The notes below the pieces were generated by a model that was not told the origin of the DNA, ran no database searches, and saw only the letters and a program-made list of their open reading frames with translations. Source: Anarhynchus alexandrinus (taxonomy: Eukaryota > Chordata > Aves > Charadriiformes > Charadriidae). Taken from it: a DNA stretch of 64,000 nucleotides. Shown here piece after piece: positions 46,058 through 57,324 of this stretch; within the stretch, counting starts at the first letter, position 1; each line of letters begins with the position of its first letter. The translations under genes and the position numbers were made by a program. The stretch is taken from NCBI GenBank assembly GCA_008711295.1, contig VUYV01000080.1, forward strand, positions 1,614,465-1,678,464. The letters are read 5' to 3'.

Positions 46058-47984
46058 GAGGGAATGTGTTCCCAGCCAGCACCATATTGCTCCCATTCCC
46101 CCCACAGCTCACCCTGTGCTGTTACCCCAGGGCCTCCTCTGCTCACCCAGTGGCAGCAGAGCCCTCCCAAGGTGATCAGTTCTGTGAAACAGGCCAGCAA
46201 ACACCACCTTGCAGCTGTGGAAGATCTTGGGCACATCCAGGACAGACGTCCTGAACCCCATACTGAGCTAGATGGACCAGCTTGAAGCCCTGGACCAGCC
46301 AGGTTGCTTCTCCCATCTTCACATCCCTTGCAGACGCAAGCACGCTCCATTGACATCTCCATTTGTTCCCTGCCTGATGCACCTTATGTTGACTTGGCCC
46401 TAAAGGTGCCTCCACACTTAACCACTTAGTCTACTCCTGTCCAGCAAGTGGCGTCAGCAGGAGGTCCATGCTGCCCAGGCAGCAGTGAGGTTCCTCAGCT
46501 CCCTCACCTCTCTGTGAGGGCCCTGATCTCAACATCCCTCACTGGGCAATGGGCAGCACCAGGAGCGTTCTCACAGTCCAGGGCTTCCTGGGACTCTTTC
46601 ATTTGCCCAGGGATTTTCCGTATGTGCCTCAGTTGGATGTTCAGAGCCCAGTCTTCCTTCAGCCATGTGAAAGCAGCAGTCACAACAGCACCTATGCGGC
46701 TGTACATGAGCCCTGCAAAGCCTTTTATTACTGACATGAAGGTGTCCAGCTAGACAACTGGAGCTCTCTTTGCAGTGTCTTGCCCCAGGTGGATTGTCTC
46801 CATGCAGGTTCCATCTACACAAAGTCAAGCAGTAGGAGTCAAACTAGAAGAGCAAACACCCACATGGCCACCAAGGACACCCAGCTCTGGTGCACACAAG
46901 TTCTCAGCATCTGTAGAGATCCACAACACTACCTACAGCCATTCACATACTTTCCCAAGCTGTTGCCAGCAGTGCCTGAGCTCTCAGAAACAAGCCATGG
47001 GGGTCACAGGTAGTATTTGGGAGCACAATTCAGTTTTACAGCCCTGCCACTTCCTCAGTGTCACCTTGGGAAGCAACGTAACGTCCCTCAGCAAACCCAA
47101 CTGCCCCAAGATCAAAGTCAAGGGTGCCGAAGAAAATCCATACCCTGATAAAAACTTACCGACTGGGACCAGACTTTTCATTTTCCCAGGATCAAGTCCT
47201 TATCCCAGACATCAGATGAAGACATTACCCATTCTGGGGCTGTGTCTTGATTTCTACCTAATGTGTCATTTGGCTATTCCTAGGTACATGGCTGAGCACC
47301 AGGTCCTTCTGGTGGGTTTTGGTCACTTCCTCCCGTTAGTCAATAGAAGTTCCCTTTGAGACAGGGACCAGTGCAGGAACCGGTGTGCTTAGCCCATCCC
47401 AAAGAGGTGGCAGGCACCCTGATTTCTGCCCAGGCTACAGCTTTATGCCTTCCAAGAGCTCCCTGTCCCCAGGATGGCTGTACCTGTTTGCCAAGCATTA
47501 ACGACTCCCCAGGTCACAACCCCCAGAGCTTTCCATCTTTAGAAATTACTTCCCTGTAAGAAACCTACGGTGCAACAACCTCGTTTAAAGCATCTCTCAG
47601 GAAGCAGTGGATCTTGCTGCTCTGGCCCTGGTGCCTCAGGTCATCTTGTAGCACTCCAAAGTCCCCAGCCAGTTAGTGGAGAAATACAGCCCAGAAGCGT
47701 CACCGATGCTGGAGACACAGGCTGTAAGCCTGCTTGCAGGTGTTTTCACAGCCATTCCCCCATGAGAGGGGCTGTAGAAGTCTCCCCCTCTCATCTGTGC
47801 TCTGCAGCCTCCAGCCCAGTAAGAAGCACTGGGTGTAAGAGCCCCTGGTCTGCCCCAGTTGGGGGTGGCACCAGGTTTAGTGGGAGCCCTAACTACTGCC
47901 TCCAGTGGGACACTGCCCTTCTCCTACCCCTCACAGTAGGGCCACCCGCTATCTCTGGAGTCTGGGAAGCCACAGGAGGCTGGT

Positions 47985-48105
47985 GGGGAATGTAAATAAA
48001 CTGCCAGCCCCGTGGTGATTTGTGGCTAAATGAAGAGTTGAAGTCACCTGTGAGTGGCCCGGGGCCCCCTTAACCAACCAGATAATGGCTCTTAATCAGC
48101 CCCAC
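47985..48105. promoter_or_regulatory. Candidate element with FOX and RUNX-like sites
   Basis: TGTAAATAAA (47991-48000) is a perfect forkhead site. TTTGTGGC and TTAACCAACC resemble RUNX sites, and AGATAATGG and CTTAATCAGC follow. A FOX plus RUNX combination would suit cartilage expression of IHH, but this is inference. Confidence 0.35.
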
Positions 48106-48714
48106 AGCAGTGGGAGCTGAGCCCAGCCTGCGTCAGACCTGGCACAGCCAGCCCTGCACTGCTTGGTGGCCGTCCCCTCTGCAGGAACACTGGCAGAGGT
48201 GTCTGCACCACCGTTGTGAAAGCAGAGCAGCCATCCGCAGAGCCCCACAGACGTGCTTGCAGACCTCCCCATCTCTCTTTAGGGGTCTTCCCCTGCACCA
48301 GTGACGGCAGGAGACAAGTGCCAGGCAAGTCGCCAAAGCCACCTCCATGCCTGCTTCAGGGGATGCTGTGCTCAGGCACTGCCACGTGCCCTGTCCCTAC
48401 CTGCATGGTTCTGCCTGTTCCTGCCCACCCCGGGGACCACCGAGCCACTCACAGGCTCCTGAGGCCTTCTCCATCCTGGCATATCAGCTGCTTGGTCTGC
48501 CAGGTGGGGATCTGTCCTGGGAGGTGGAAATCCCCATGCCTCCACCCCCCCTGCCACTGCAGGGGCCTTGTGGGGTACGCAGCTCCCCCCTGCCCACCTT
48601 ACCCAGTCCACACACCTCCCTCCGCAGCACCGAGCCCCGGGTACCCGCCCCGAGCAAAGGGGTTAACAGGCAAAGCAAACACGGCTCAGTCCCTCCTAGC
48701 CAGGCCTCCTGCAG

Positions 48715-48830
48715 GGATTTCTGAGCAGCTGTTTATTTAGCCAAGCAATTCCTCAAATAAGCAGCCACATCTCTGATGGGACGAGGCCAAGGCTGAGCAG
48801 AAAAACATGTTAACAGCTCCCATCCTGGAG
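48715..48830. promoter_or_regulatory. AT-rich island, 48.72-48.83 kb
   Basis: CAGCTGTTTATTTAGCC, CCTCAAATAAGCAG and ACATGTTAACAGCTC combine E-boxes (CAGCTG) with FOX/MEF2-like AT cores in a short block. Confidence 0.28.
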
Positions 48831-49794
48831 CTGGGGGATGGCAAACCAGCACGGGAAGGCTTGTGGGGCAGGGAAGGTGCCCGTCCCCAGCAGAAACAGC
48901 CAGGGCAGCTCTGAAGTGTCACAGCTGATCCCAGCATGCAGGGCAGCAGCATCCTGCAGGATCAGGCCATGCAGATGCAGGGGATACCCCAGCGCTCCCC
49001 TCCGGTAGCTGTTGGTTCAGCTTCCTGGGATGCAGCGATGCACTACAGAGGTGCTCACGCTTGGGGACAGCCAGCTTGTCCCAGTGTAAATGCATGGCTT
49101 GGAGACACAAGGACACACAGCCAGCTCAGTTCCATTGCTTGCAAGGATCCGGGGTCTGACTGCTATATTTCCAGTCCCATTAGCCCCTGACCCCTTTCCT
49201 CTTAGATCCTGAAACACCATGAGCCCACAGGACCCACCCAGAGATCTCTTCCATCCTCCTGCCCCAAAAACAAGCTCTGGCAGCACCCGGGCTCAGCCTC
49301 AATGTCCTTACCCCAGGCCTTGGTTTTTTGGGGGAGATGCTGAACAGCCAGCATCCCCCATAGCCCAGCATCCTCCCAGAAAGCAGGGAAATGACTGAAT
49401 GCACAGCATCCCTCCTGCTGCTTCCCTGTGTCCCGGCTCCTGCAGTCCTTCCCCAGCACATCTCGTCCAGTGCCACACGTCCCTGGCACAGGCAGACTCT
49501 CCTCCCCCCAGCGCCCCCATCACTGGGCACACCAGAGGATCACCCAGCCCTGCTTTTTCCTATCACCTCTGGAATCTTCTGTCTCGCTTCACTAGGTCTT
49601 GTCCCAAGGCCAGAGCTGCTCCCTGGGAAGGGAGGAGAGGGGAGGGAAGGGAAGGGAGCCAGGGCTGGGTTGAGGGGGCAACGCAGGGATGGGTGCGGGA
49701 TGACCCCAACCCCCAGCAGCACAGCCTCACCTCTTCCCTGTTAATGGCCTTTCCATGGAGTCAGCTCCTAACCTGCTCCCAGGGTGACTGGATA

Positions 49795-49905
49795 AATCAG
49801 CTGCTCCTCCCAGGACCTTGGGCTCTAATTAATGTCAGCTCATTAACGAGATAACAGCCATTTATTACCCTGTCTCCCTGGCTGCTGATTAACCCTTTCC
49901 CAAGG
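49795..49905. promoter_or_regulatory. Homeodomain-rich island, 49.8-49.9 kb
   Basis: CTCTAATTAATGTCAGC, CTCATTAACGAGATAAC, CCATTTATTACC and GCTGATTAACCC give four homeodomain cores and one GATA core within about 80 bases of otherwise GC-rich DNA. Confidence 0.4.
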
Positions 49906-50534
49906 CGGGGGCAGGGGGTGGTGATGCCGTGGGACAGGGATGGCGGTAGCAGGTGATGTCTCTGCAGTGAGACCCAGGGACACCTCAATAAGGGAGGGAC
50001 AGGCAAGCAGGACTGCAGAAGGGGCTGAGTGAGGGACGGATGGGACAAGGGTGGGGGGTCAGGACACTTGTTTTTTCTTCCTAGTAGTATGGTAAGGACT
50101 TGGTGGATTAAAGCTTTGAAGGAGCTGCCAAGACTCATGGGCTGCCCTCAGGTTGCCACCGTGGCCTCCAGCATGTCCCTGTGCCTCAGTGTCCCCAAGT
50201 GTCCTTATCCCAGCCCGTGGGGGAGAATGTGGCCAAGACCTAGAGCTCAGCACAAAACCTCTGCACACCTCTGGCCCTCAGCCCCTGTTTTGAGGAGCTG
50301 CCACACAATCCCACAGCCGATGGGAAGCCACCCGTGTGTCCTTGCCTCTAGAGGCAAAAGCAACCCCAGCTCCATCTCCCCTGCCTACACCACAGAGCGG
50401 TGGGCAGGATGATCCGCCCCGGGGCAAGTGGGAGCCGTTGACTCGCCCTTGACCTGGGCCTGGGTACAGAGGGCAGGGGCGAGGGGGCTGGGGTGGGCAC
50501 GGTGCCCCCACCCGGCAGCCCAGCGCCAGGCTGC

Positions 50535-50740
50535 GGGGGCTAATGCTCTCCGTACATCAATCACGCTGCTCGGCGGCTCCCTATTAGTGGGAGCAGCGGC
50601 TGGTTAATCAGGCTGAGGGCTTCGGCTCGTTAAGCTGACACCTCCGTTGCGAGAGTGAGACATGGGGGCACGCAAGGTGCCACTTATTTATTTTCTTCTT
50701 TCTCAGGGAATATATTAAACAAATTAAATTCCTGGAGTGT
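50535..50740. promoter_or_regulatory. Candidate PBX-HOX type element
   Basis: ATCAATCA (50556-50563; TGATTGAT on the minus strand) is a composite PBX-HOX site. GCTAATGC, CTATTAGTGG, GGTTAATCAGG, CGTTAAGC and AAACAAATTAAATTCC follow. It looks like a conserved noncoding block. Confidence 0.38.
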
Positions 50741-50850
50741 TGGGTCAGCACAGCCGGCTCTGCGCCTGTCCCAGCTCCACGTAGCTCAGCCGCAGGGAGG
50801 GGACAGTGCTCCCCAGCCAGCTGCAAGTCCCTGGCACTGCTGCAGTCCCC

Positions 50851-50852
50851 NN
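50851..50852. other. Two undetermined bases
   Basis: NN inside a C-rich tract, probably an unresolved homopolymer. Confidence 0.99.
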
Positions 50853-51894
50853 CCCACCCCCCCCATGCCTCCCCAGCCCCTTGCAATAAGATACAGCCCC
50901 CCTATTCCCCCTATTTCACTCCCTGTGTTTTGCTGTGACCAAGGCTGCTCAGCGATGCTGAGCCTGGTTAGCGCGTGGGCAGGAGATCTTGCGGGAAATG
51001 CAGATCACGATTTTGTACAGAAAGTCCCCTGGGAACCTGCTTGCTGTCCCTGAATGGGCTTCCTTGGCCCCGCAGTGAGGGGAGCTATGGGGCAGCCTCA
51101 GTTGCTTTCGGGGTAACTCGTAATGGTCCCTGCTCCAGGTAGAGCCAGGGGCTGGTTTCAGCCATACAGCACTGAGCCTTTTTCTTTGCACTCTGGCATT
51201 AGGGACAACTGGGCTAGTGGAAAGTTGGCACTGCAAGGTGTCAGGTGTACAAGCAGGAGTGCTAGGAGGGAGTGCACTTATTCTCTGTAAAAACTGAGTC
51301 TCCATCACAGGACTCCAGGAGCTGGCGATTTAAAAAAACCAACACCTGTGCATCCCACAAACAGCTTTTATGCCATGAGCATTAACAACACTGACATTGG
51401 CCTCAACTTGTACAGAGCTGTGGGAACAACAGTCTTTGCAGAAGCATTTCCCTGCACTGGACCCTTCACCTGCTTCAGCACCAGTCACCCTTTCAAAACC
51501 AAGTTCCGTCCCAGCTCAAACCCCCTGGAGGGTTGGGATGCTGTCTTGCTGCCAGGCTGCTCCACTCCACCCCAGCACCAGCTGTGTTTCAGTCCTGCTC
51601 CGGGTTTACTTAGGTGACAGGCATGGATGGAAATCTTGCTGCAAATTAGTCATTAGTCCCTGGAGTTGTTTATTCATTGACCATTTGCAGCTCTTCCCTC
51701 CATCACCACCTTTTCCCTCCCCATTCTTCCAGCAAAGTCAGTGGTAGCCTGACCCACCCCACCCCATCCCATCCTGTCTTGTCATCCCCATCCCTTCACA
51801 GAGCCCAGTCCCTTCCACTCAACCTCAGTCCTTCAAGCGTCTCTTCATTTCAGGAACGGACCCACCTTTTGCTGGTGGAAGGGTGACTCCCTGG

Positions 51895-52225
51895 AGGTTA
51901 GTGAAGAATTAGAAATAATTTAATTTACCTCCCTGTTCGGGCACTTTGATGAGCTGAAAGGCCCCTTGTCAGGCGGTGAATCCATCTTCCTCCAGCCTTA
52001 CATCAAATTTCATTCACTAATTAGAAACTCCTGCCCTGGAGCGTGCCACCCCCAGCCCGGCCGCCCCTTCTCCCCACCAGCACCATTATGAAAATAAATC
52101 GTTCCATTAGCCGCATTGTTGTGGCTGTGGGGCCCAGCGCCGGGAGTTATTAGAGCAGGAGGGGAGGGCGTTGGATTAAGACGAATGATTTATTAAGGAA
52201 AAGGACCCTGATTAGACTCTTACTT
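51895..52225. promoter_or_regulatory. Largest AT-rich regulatory-like island between MNX2 and IHH
   Basis: Dense cores over 330 bases: AATAATTTAATTTACC, GCACTTTGATGAGC (TCF/LEF), CACTAATTAGAAAC, CATTATGAAAATAAATCG, CCATTAGCCGCATTGTTG (SOX-like ATTGTT), GTTGGATTAAGACG, ATGATTTATTAAGG and CTGATTAGAC. No open frame crosses it. The organisation is that of a vertebrate developmental enhancer. Confidence 0.45.
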
Positions 52226-53339
52226 GTCCCCTGCGTGCAGGCGCATACTCACACACCCCCATCCCACGCCCGGGGCACTCCAGAGCCGCTCGCCGAAGGT
52301 CAGCGCTGGATAGCTGCGGGGTTTCCCCTGGGGCCGTATCCTGCTCACTTCCCCCCACGGTGCTGGGAGGCCCCTGTCTCGTAATGGGACCGTGTACGAG
52401 GTAATGGCTGCCAGACCCCCTGCACGGTGCCCATCCACCCCTGCTTGCCCCTCCCTTGCGTGGAGGGTGAGGGACCACCAGCATCACCCCAGCTCTGCCT
52501 GCCCTGCAGTGGGGAGGGGATACAGGAAGGGAAAGGTGGGGTTTGGTGTGTAAGTTCCTTCATCGTGCTGTGGGAGAGGGTGCTAGAGGGTGGCCCTCCA
52601 GCGGCAGGGCTGGCAGGGCTCCCTCCAGGCAGGGGAAGAGGGTGTCAGCCCCCTCTGTGGGTCTGGGATGCTCTCTGCACCTGGGAGAAGTGAGGTGGGC
52701 ATGGGTGCAGAGGGTGCCTGGGTCCTGGTCCTCACAGTGCCCATGCTGTCACCGTGAGCCATTTGTATCTCCCCTAGCCTGTCCCTGGAGGGGACAGAGA
52801 TCAGGAACACAGGGACACCTGGGTCCTCAAGGCAGTGCCTAGGATATAAAGTATCCAGGCTGGAAAGAGAGAAATTTGGGGGGGTTGGATGTCGATGCTG
52901 AGAGCCAGGAGGTGTCCAAGCCTGACCGGTGGGGTGGTGGGCATGTGTCTGTCCAGGGGATACAGGTATGCATAGGTGGCAGATGTGTGCGTCTGTCTGT
53001 CCATATCTGTACAGCCACCTGTTAAAGCACCTCCATCCCTGCCCGGGGGAAGCTGCCAAGCGCAAGCAGAGGGGCTCCGGGGAGGGGCAGACAGCCCCTG
53101 CAATGGCGGGGGTGGGCTCCCAACACTGTCCCCAAACTTGGCTGCCACAGCAGGATTGAGAGAGGGGCAGGAGGTGGGTGCTCGGGGCAGAGGGGGCAAT
53201 GACAGAGACATTTGGGGTGTAGGATGGGCTCCACAGCCCACACCACGCACATTCCTGGGGCTCCCCTGGGGCGCCGGGCCCCCCATCCTAACAGAGAGCA
53301 GGGTCCTGCCCCTGTCCCCGGAGCAGCCGCAGGGCTCCG

Positions 53340-53375
53340 AAAAGCCATTAAGCTAAATTAAGCTAATGCAAGTGA
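53340..53375. repeat. Tandem homeodomain sites (10-base duplication)
   Basis: ATTAAGCTAA occurs twice head-to-tail at 53348-53367, followed by TGCAAG. The exact tandem repeat of an AT-rich factor-binding-like word in a GC-rich desert suggests a duplicated binding site. Confidence 0.4.
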
Positions 53376-54854
53376 GAGTGGGAGGCTGGTAAGGGCTCCC
53401 TCTGCGGGCACCCGCCGGCGGGCAGCGTGAGGGGCTGAGCCGGGCTGTGCGGCCTCTCCTGGGCTTTTTTTGGGGGGGGCAGCTATGGGTAGGTCTGCCT
53501 TAGCCGGGAGGGGGATCCCCACAACCTGCTGTCCTGATATTTCTGGGTGACACATCACCAACCCCCCTCATCACTGTCACAGCCCAGGGGATGGGGGACC
53601 TGGTTGGACCCAGAGCCCCCCGGGCAATGGGGACAATCGACCTCCTTGCCCAGAGATATTCCCCCCTCTGCGAGGAGGGTTTAGTCTTGGAGTCCCGGAG
53701 GGTCTGCACCATGCTGTCATCTTCTGTCCACACCGCTCAAAGGTGCAGTTACCCACAAACAGGAGATGCTTTCGGGGTGCTCTGCTCCCACTCCCCGAGC
53801 TGTAACGCCCCCCACCATCCCTTGCCGGCACCCCAGCACCCAGCGTGCCAGCCTGGGGCCGGGAGCGGGGCTGGCTGGTGCTGCCATGGCAGAAGGCCAC
53901 GGTGCAAGGGACAGACGGGGGAGGCGGGGACGGGGATGGGGTCCTCCCTTGTTAACAGCGCCGGACCCTGTAGCCTTTTCAAGGCTCTGAATAGGGGGTG
54001 GTACGTCTCCTCCCCTGAATTTGGGGCCGGGGGGGTGCTGGCTCTGGTTTAACACACTCAGACAGGGGTGGAAGTATGGGGGGGGGGAAACGCTACCCCA
54101 GATGGGAGCATGTGGGGGGTTTCTCCTGTCGCCACATGCCCTTCCTCTCCCTCCCGCCCACCATTCACATGGTAATGAGGACAAATTGATGGAGAGACAT
54201 CCATTGTGGTACCCTCCAGCCCGGCCCTTCTGCCGGCCACCCACGGGCATCCCCATCCATCACCACCCAGCCAGGACCCCGGTGGGACCCCCCCCCGCCC
54301 GGGACTGGCACCCTGCGAGATGGGGCTGCTTCAGGTGCCCATGAGCAGTGGGGCAGCCCCCAGACTGCCCTGGCTCTCCTGGGGCTGTGTGACAAGGGGG
54401 AAGATCCCCCCATAAGTACTGTCTGTCAGCTGGACATCATTTTGTCCTCATCATCCTCGCCATTGGGGCTTTATGGGGCTAGGGGGGGAGTTAATGGGGC
54501 TTCAGAAAGACCACAGAATCTTATTTATGGGTGCCCCCCCCTTCCTCTTGCTGCCCTGGGGCCAGGCCAGAGCCAGCCCCCCTCCCGCTTTCCCTCCTTC
54601 CACCCCAAAGCACCCCCTTGATACCCTGTAGCATCCTCCTAATGGGACAAGGAGCTGTTTCCCCATACTCACTGATACCCTAAAAACCTGGGCCTGGAGA
54701 TGGGCTGCCCACAGCGCCATGGGGCACCCCAAAGGGCACAGCCTCTCCCCATGCATCCACTGCCTCTGGCTCCCCACCCCGTGCCTGCAACGGCAGCCTG
54801 ATTGAAATTTCACTCCATAAAGTGCTTCTCGAAGGCCTGACCCCGTGGCCCCCC

Positions 54855-54955
54855 CGGGGACCAATTTGTCCTTCTCTGTAATAAGAACCTAATTAAATTA
54901 GCTCAGCCGCCTCGCAGAGCCCTTAAATTAGCCACGGTGATGAGGGCCCTCGCTG
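54855..54955. promoter_or_regulatory. Island with paired AAATTAGC words
   Basis: GTAATAAGAACCTAATTAAA opens a cluster in which AAATTAGC occurs twice, in CTCAGCC and CACGG contexts about 35 bases apart. It is homeodomain-type and flanked by sharply GC-rich DNA. Confidence 0.35.
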
Positions 54956-55726
54956 ACAGCCTGCTGCCGAATTGCTCCGCACTTGCCATGCTGTGGGGTC
55001 CAGGGAAAGCCCTGGGGGGACCCCGCTCCCAGCCCCTCTGGGAAGACCAAGGCAGAGCAGCTTGGAGATGGGGCAGGGGATGTCCAGAGGGGTGCGTGAG
55101 TGGCACAGGTAGGGGGAGGCTGCCTGGGGTGCGGGCTGGTGGTCTTTGGTCTTCCCTTCCGCTGGCATGGGGATGGGGTGGAGGGGGAACAGGGCTGGCG
55201 AGGGGCAAGGGGACAGGGGCAGCAGTGACTCGCTCTAGGCTAAAGTGACATTGGAAACCTGGCATGCAGGGTAAGGGGTCCATCTTCTCCAGGAGCACTG
55301 GGTTAGCAGGTGTTGTGGTGATGGAGATGGTGGGGAAAGCTGTCCCAGCATGGCCAGGTGGGCCCAGACTGGGATGGAGAGGTGTCTCCAGCAGTCCCAC
55401 GGTGGTGGTCCTTCTTATGTCCTGTCCCTTTTGCACTAGTTTCCAGGTAGTCCTGGTGACAGCTGGGTCCCATGTAGGCTGGGGCGCTTCTGCAGCCTCC
55501 CCACCACCCGTGGGAGGCAGCCCACTTCCCCTGGGTACCAGGGAGTGAGGAAGGAGAGCTCGCCCTTACTGGTGGAGAGCACTGGGGTGGCCAAATCTTG
55601 CTCCTAGAGAACAGCAAGATGACTTCTGCCCCTGCCTGCCCCATTTATGATGGATACTAAGCGTCCTCGATCCCTGCCTGCCCTCCTCACACCAGAGCTC
55701 GGAGCGCCCGCCTGGGAGACGATGGA

Positions 55727-55732
55727 TTTATT
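55727..55732 (-). terminator. IHH: Poly(A) signal, probably IHH
   Basis: AATAAA on the minus strand in GGCCCAATAAATCCATCG, the last canonical signal in the AT-rich block downstream of IHH. It is the only convincing 3' end before the intergenic region. Confidence 0.5.
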
Positions 55733-56004
55733 GGGCCGTGTCCCCGACCAGGAAAGGTACATCCAGTGAAGAGACAAAAAATACACCTGCTGTTGGCCGC
55801 GCTCGCGCTCTCTCACTCTGCCCTGGACAACAATCACCATAAAAACTGTGCTTTAAAATAATCTTTAAATAATTTCTGCTTTTTGTTTTTTTTAAAAAAA
55901 AAAAAAAACCACCCTCCCCAACTGAACAGCTTTCCCCCCCGCCCGCTCCTGTCTCACCCTGCACGCGCCCACGCTGCCTCCCATCTATGGTACATACAAA
56001 GAGC

Positions 56005-56020
56005 GGATAAATAAATAAAG
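56005..56020 (-). promoter_or_regulatory. IHH: AU-rich element in the IHH 3' UTR
   Basis: On the mRNA strand CTTTATTTATTTATCC contains overlapping AUUUA pentamers and the UUAUUUAUU nonamer, the motif of class II mRNA-destabilising elements. More AT-rich sequence follows toward the poly(A) signal. Confidence 0.38.
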
Positions 56021-57324
56021 ACGCGTGATGCTGCAGGGGGGACACGGGTCACAGCCCACCCCCCAGCTCCCTCACTTCTGTTAATGTGGAGCCAGGGGAG
56101 GCTGAGGCTCTAGCTAGGATTTTTGGGAGGGAGTGTACTGTGGCCACAGCTCTGATGGGACCCCCTCCCCCCCCCCAGGTCCCAGGAGTGGGTGAGCAGC
56201 AATGAGTTACCCTGAGGGTTTGGGGTGCTGGGGAGGCCGGGGAGGTGAGGCCAGGCAGGGTCTGGAGCATGGGGAGTTTTTTAGCTTTGGGGTGGGGAAA
56301 GGCATGGCTTTGGGCTGAGCCAGCTCAGGGCAGGATGCTGGGAAGACAAGGGAGGGAAACTTTTCTCCCCAGCTGCTTTCCTTCCCTGGCTCTGGCGGGC
56401 TGGGGCTGCAGCCCTGGCTCTCCCCACCCCTTCTCCCACCCAGTGCATGCCCATGCCTGGCTGGCACTCGCACCCTCCTGCCCACCCACCTGCCTCCCAA
56501 GCCTCTTCTTGCCAGCCAGAGCCCCCCGTGCTGTCACAGCGTCCCCATGGGCATGTCCAGCTGGGTGGCTACAGGGCTAGCTTTGGGTAGAGCTTGGGGT
56601 CCTGCTCTCCAGCCTCTCACTCCAGTGGCATCTGTGCCACCAAGTTGCAGGTCTTGTACCAGAGCCATGCCAGCCCCTCCAGCCCTGCCCATTCCCAGGC
56701 ACCCCAGGCATACAGGGGCTGGTTTTGATGGCCCCCAGCACCCGCAGCCAGGGCTAAGGGCAAGGCACAGCCCCAGTACCTGGGTCACCCTCCTCCCAGC
56801 TGCCACCTCCCAGGGGTGGGAATGGCATCGCCCACCCTCCTGCCCGGGGCTGCCTAGAAAATGGCCCTGGGTCCCCGTTCCCAAAGCCGCCCCACCGGGC
56901 GCAGGTGGGCTGGGACCCCCACGGGAGCAGCCTGCAGCCAGGGGCTCTCTCCTCTCCCTGCTCCCCCTCGTCTATCAGACCTCTGTCGTTAACTAATTCT
57001 GCACACGCACACGCACATCACACGCACACACACAAATAGCAGCATGTGGATCCAGCCAGGGGCACCCCCATGTCTGGGGGGGACCCTTTGTGCCTCCCCC
57101 CCTGCCCCCGGGAACAGGGGGTGAGGAGGGGGCGGTGGGCATGGAAGGAGGCACACCAGGGAGCCCCAGTGCCTCCTAACTGGGAGGTGGCTGTGCCCCG
57201 AGCAGGCAGGGCTGGAGGCAGCTCCCCATGGGCACCCAGCTTTGGGAGGGGGTGCTGGCCCCCAGTGAGCCACCCTGCAGCCACCACCTCCGCCAGCAGC
57301 ACCGGCCGTGGCCGGGGCTCACCC

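Larger units (their letters stand above)
43111..55704. other. MNX2-IHH intergenic region
   Basis: 12.6 kb in which I find no supported gene or RNA gene. Frames are GC-driven and unrelated to known families. It is punctuated by AT-rich islands (listed separately), one CR1 tail, a 2-base N gap at 50851-50852 and simple-sequence tracts (purine-rich repeats at about 49625-49660). Confidence 0.6.
55705..57324 (-). other. IHH: Probable IHH 3' untranslated region
   Basis: It extends from the stop codon to just past an AATAAA signal. The proximal part is GC-rich. The distal part (55.73-56.02 kb) turns AT-rich, as many 3' UTRs do, with GTACCTTTCCTGGTCGGGG just before the signal. A CA/CG microsatellite lies at about 56998-57037. 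The extent is inferred from sequence alone. Confidence 0.42.

Noticed and set aside
55880..55912. T-run followed by A-run as a retroposed poly(A) tail
   Set aside because: There is no retrogene or target-site duplication beside it. It is better explained as simple sequence in the IHH 3' UTR.
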